From NCBI GenBank assembly GCA_028673005.1, contig CM054116.1:19973840-20037839 (forward strand): a stretch of DNA of 64,000 bases, in the 5' to 3' direction. Of this stretch, positions 60,424 to 64,000 are shown in pieces. How positions within the stretch are numbered: position 1 is the first letter of the stretch; each line of letters begins with the position of its first letter. This DNA comes from Tanypteryx hageni. Its lineage: Eukaryota > Arthropoda > Insecta > Odonata > Petaluridae. The position numbers and the translations under genes are program-made. A model generated the notes under the pieces. It searched no databases. It saw only the letters and a list, made by a program, of their open reading frames with translations, and was not told where the DNA came from.

Positions 60424-61213
60424 ATTTAGCGGAGCAATATAGGAAACAAGTGCCAAGGATTTGCTGTGGCCACCAGAAAAATATTCCGTGAATTGTTGGC
60501 AACTCGATCCTCAAAGTTTCACGCTGTATCGTGTGCCATAATCAGAGAATTCATTGCTTTTGCTTTCTGCTAAAACATCCTAAATAACACGAGAAACCCT
60601 GTTAAAACCCGGGAATAATATGTTTCTGGAAAAAGGTCTCTTGTTGACGGCACACAGTCAGTCAATGTAGAATGTCAGGAAGCAAAAGGGATACTAAAAA
60701 TTTACAAATACTTGAATAATTTTTACCAGATGTAGCATCTACGTAAACAGTTATCTATTTGTTTAAATTTTAAGAATTTTTAACGGCAGCACAAATTAAT
60801 ATATCAAAATTTCTATAATCCCTTTTTCGTTTTTTTTTCAAATCCTACCTATAAAAAATTTCAGCTCTGTAACACATTCGGAAATACATAAACCTTGAAA
60901 ATTTGTTTAAACAAATGCGAATTTTTAGCGGCCGCATTGTCGCACTCTTTTAAGATTTTCGTTTGTTCTAGTCGGTTTTGCACAAAATCCTACCTAAGAA
61001 AAAAATTTCGAATCTCCAGCTCATCTGTTTCCGTCTGTCTTGTCTATAGGAATTGTGATGAAGTTTGTTGTTTTAAGTGTCTATCTGTCTTAGTTATTAC
61101 CTATACTTGTGAAAAGAAAAACTGTGGAAGTGTGTGTCATAACTGCGTGTCTCTTTTGTATTTGACGCAAATTTCATTGTTGCTTTTATGGCTTTTTTCT
61201 ACCTTTGAGGTCA

Positions 61214-61459
61214 ATGAGGAAAGACTATGTCAGTAATTCTCTTGGATTTGTTAAACTGAAGCAAGAAGGAAAAATTTGTATTGCTAAAGGCAAGATTTGC
61301 CCTGAACACAGAATAAGTTAAAGAGGTTATGAAGTGAGTGTAGTTGTAGATGAAGAAGAAGATTTAGTCACGTCTGTGGAGTGTCATGACTGCCCTTATT
61401 TAGCAAAACGTGGTCCTTCAAAATACCATGCTGTCGTGGAAATTATGGGAACAAATTAA
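61214..61459 (+). pseudogene. SWIM-like zinc-finger fragment, arm 2
   Basis: Inverted partner with the same in-frame TAA between HRIS and RGYEV. It starts at the ATG at 61214 and ends at TAA 61457-61459. Confidence 0.45.
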
Positions 61460-61851
61460 TTAAAATATTTAAATTACAGAACTAACTTGCCTTGCCTTGT
61501 TGTACCTAAACATTCACCTCTTTGTTTAAACTTTTCAAATTTTAAAAGCCAAACAAATTAAAATATAAAAATTTCTATAATCCCTATTTCGTTTTTTTAA
61601 ATCTACCTTTTAAAATAATTTCAGTTTCATAACACATTCAAAAATACATTAACCTTTAAAATATGCTTAAATAATTTCGAATTTTTAGCGGTCGCAATGT
61701 TGAACATTTTCAAAATTTACTTTTTTTCTATATATAATTTGCTACAAAATGTTGGAAAAAACTCATACCTACAATTTATAGTTTCCAGGATAACAATTAC
61801 TAAACTTTATGTACAAATGGAGTTAAAACCACCCCTAAAAATTTACAACTT

Positions 61852-62371
61852 TTAATTTTCGATTTTTATAGCATTCTCCACTACATTCCGTGCTCGCGAA
61901 AACCTGTAGTTAAATATCCCTTCAAGAGATGCTTTTTCGTAAATTCCATGATGCGGCTTTATAATATTTGTCAACAGTGGAAATGCTTCATCCACAACTA
62001 AAATGTACGGTACAATTTTCCTCTCACAGGTAATGTTTTTCTCTTGGAAGCTGCAGTGAGTTGTTTTGGAGACATTTAAAGAATTTTGAATTCCTGAAAA
62101 CTCCACTATCTGAAATTCTACCTTGGCACCCTACATCGACGAAAGTAAAATTGTAAAATGCATCCACCAAGCCTAGAAACACAATGGTGAATGTTTGCTT
62201 ACAGTTGAAATATATGCTTCCCGAGTTTGACGGTGCTTGAAGCACAATATGTTTTCCATACAGTGCTCCCACGCAGTGATGGAAATTCCATTTTTCATGA
62301 AATCCGAAATCTTTTCTTCCCAATACTGTTCCATGAATGTTACCTAGAACAAAAAACTCATGAACCTTCAT
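61852..62371 (-). pseudogene. PIF/Harbinger transposase (HARBI1-like), arm 2
   Basis: Inverted partner with the same Asp-to-Tyr loss and the same frameshift, so both lesions are older than the duplication. Confidence 0.9.
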
Positions 62372-62634
62372 ATTGTAAAATGTATTCTTTATTCAAGTAA
62401 TCTCATTTTTTCTTTCGCATTCACTGCGTGCAGGATGATGATTCTCAAAGCACACATTTTGAGGAAGAAGGTAATGCACATCTGGATAACACAGGTGACA
62501 TCCAAAAGTCTTCATTTACTGTGTGAAAACAGCCACCACAAGCAGACTTTTAAGGCATTCTTTAGCAGCCAAGCAGTAATAGCAGAACTCCTCATGGGAA
62601 AGTCTGGTTCATCTGTCCATCCGGCCGGCTTGCA

Positions 62635-63530
62635 CCTAAAATTGAAAACATTTTACTTCATTTTGCATTTGAATACAATCTAAATCTTGGTATTCTATAC
62701 AAATATCAGCAGCTGCCTTTTTTAAATCTACTAATGACATTTGATCTAAATTTTTTCCACTTAAAAAATCAAGTAATGATGATACACAGTGCATATTTTT
62801 AAATCTACCATCTAACTGACAGATTATAACATCACTTACCTCGTAAAATAGGTGTTATAGTTTGTCATTGATCGAAAGTAGTGCTCCTTCATCAGTAGCT
62901 TCTTCTCCAGGCAACATTTTCTTTTTTCTTTTTCTCTTATTTTGAGGAGCCGGATATATTTCAAGTTCTTCTCATTTTTTCACACATTTGGATATTATAT
63001 CTTTGAATCCCTCACTTCTGAATTGTTTGAAGCTGTGTAGTAACCCCTTAAATAATTCCGAAGAACGAACAATGTCTTGCATCTTGTTTTGTAGTTGGTT
63101 ATTGATATTGTTTATTTTGATTAAAATTTTTTCCCACATTATTAACATAAAAATGAAATTAAATGATGTAACATTCAATAATAATAATCTGGCTTTAGCT
63201 ACAGTCCCCAAAAGTAATGTTTTCAGATATTTGCATTAAAATAGTTAGCACATCACTAATTTGAGAACCAAGTGCCCTTATTGCACGTGCTTTAGAACAC
63301 CATCTTGTGTCACTGTGTTCTTTGAGGGTTGTATTTAATAAAAGTGTTAATTTTTCCCAACTTTTAGTAGAAAAAAAAAACAAAAAATTAAATATTTTCT
63401 TGACTACCCCGAAAAATGTTGTCATTTCAACATTATTGCTCGCTGCATGCACTCCAATTAGATTGAGTGAATGAGCAGCTCATGAAACATCTCTGGCAAG
63501 ATTATTAACACATAATGTTTGGGCCTGTAC
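62635..63530 (-). pseudogene. hAT transposase C-terminal relic, arm 2
   Basis: Inverted partner with the longer homopolymer, so the FFGVVKKI-DTRWCSKAR segment is open (63195-63452). A frameshift at ITFGDCS and a stop after KCVKK remain. Confidence 0.8.
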
Positions 63531-64000
63531 GTCATTATACCGTATTTACCTGAAAGGAAGGCGACCCCTTAAAATTAGGTTCACTTACAAAAAAACTTTT
63601 ACATTTGTGTATAACAAGCTAACATTAAGAGGATGATTTAAAAAAAAGTAAATTTACTACTTACATCTCCCTCTCCTCTGTTTCCTTCCCTTATTCTTGC
63701 TGTCCTGTTCATTCATCACAACTTATTCAAATTTGAACAAGTTGTCCATGGAATTTGATATGCAGCATTTCTTGAACCCTCTTGAGATACTATTGGGATC
63801 TATTTTTTTACATGCTGCAATGATCCAACTACAGAGAAGTGGTGTACTGGACTTCTTAATTTTTTGTTTGGGCTACCTTATTTAAAAGTTAGAAGTAATT
63901 ACTTGTCCTATTTCACTTTAAAACTCAGCATACATGTACTACTCAAGTGCTCTCGTAAATTTTCTACACTCTGAAACTCACGTCCATTTTCGTCTGCCAT

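Larger units (their letters stand above)
55325..64000 (-). repeat. Large inverted repeat, arm 2 (continues past window)
   Basis: Reverse complement of arm 1. The homology has not ended at base 64000 (pairs with 32930), so the arms are at least 8.67 kb and the true outer end is not visible. The arms are separated by 13.7 kb (41618-55324). Arm 2 keeps one transposase segment open (63195-63452) that a one-base homopolymer difference breaks in arm 1. Confidence 0.95.

Noticed and set aside
32930..64000. The arms as long terminal repeats of a retroelement
   Set aside because: They are inverted, far too long, and contain several unrelated transposon relics.

Overview
The window looks like AT-rich, repeat-dense nuclear DNA of an arthropod, most likely an insect. 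It holds relics of Tc1/mariner-like, hAT (ZMYM1-like), PIF/Harbinger and hAT-MITE DNA transposons, a Jockey/CR1-like LINE fragment, tRNA-derived SINEs, a MADF/Myb-SANT-like exon and intron-type splice signals. I see no prokaryotic operons, rRNA, CRISPR or virus genes, and I cannot name the species.

Layout. (1) 1-29129 is a direct array of one composite unit: copy A (1-10133), B (10134-17208), C (17209-27196) and truncated D (27197-29129). In this orientation a unit holds, in order: a MADF-like exon (minus), an 80-codon conserved frame (minus), a hAT relic (plus), a Tc1-like relic with a 21-bp minisatellite, a GC-rich island with a 94-bp palindrome, several unrecognised spliced or open frames (mostly minus), ~117-bp tandem repeats and a 150-bp exon candidate (plus). 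Copies differ by large internal deletions. (2) 29131-30259 is one half of a 1.1-kb inverted pair; the other half is 41619-42755. (3) 30260-32929 has a LINE fragment and a hAT zinc-finger fragment. (4) 32930-41617 is arm 1 of a very large inverted repeat; arm 2 is 55325-64000 and is still homologous at the window edge. The arms carry hAT, Harbinger, SWIM-like and Tc1 relics, a hAT MITE with target-site duplication, and satellites. (5) 42756-44796 is mostly single-copy with a SINE head. (6) 44797-54087 is an inverted copy of the unit (E), followed by a second, partial unit (E2, 54088-55325) that runs directly into arm 2.

No complete, clearly functional gene is visible. The recognisable proteins are all transposon-derived and broken. 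The unit-specific frames are unrecognised, but several have good splice sites and stay open in several copies, so they may be exons of a duplicated host gene or gene-bearing mobile unit. The main interest is structural: a segmental-duplication array nested in inverted repeats, which could form hairpins and give double-stranded RNA, or could partly be an assembly effect.
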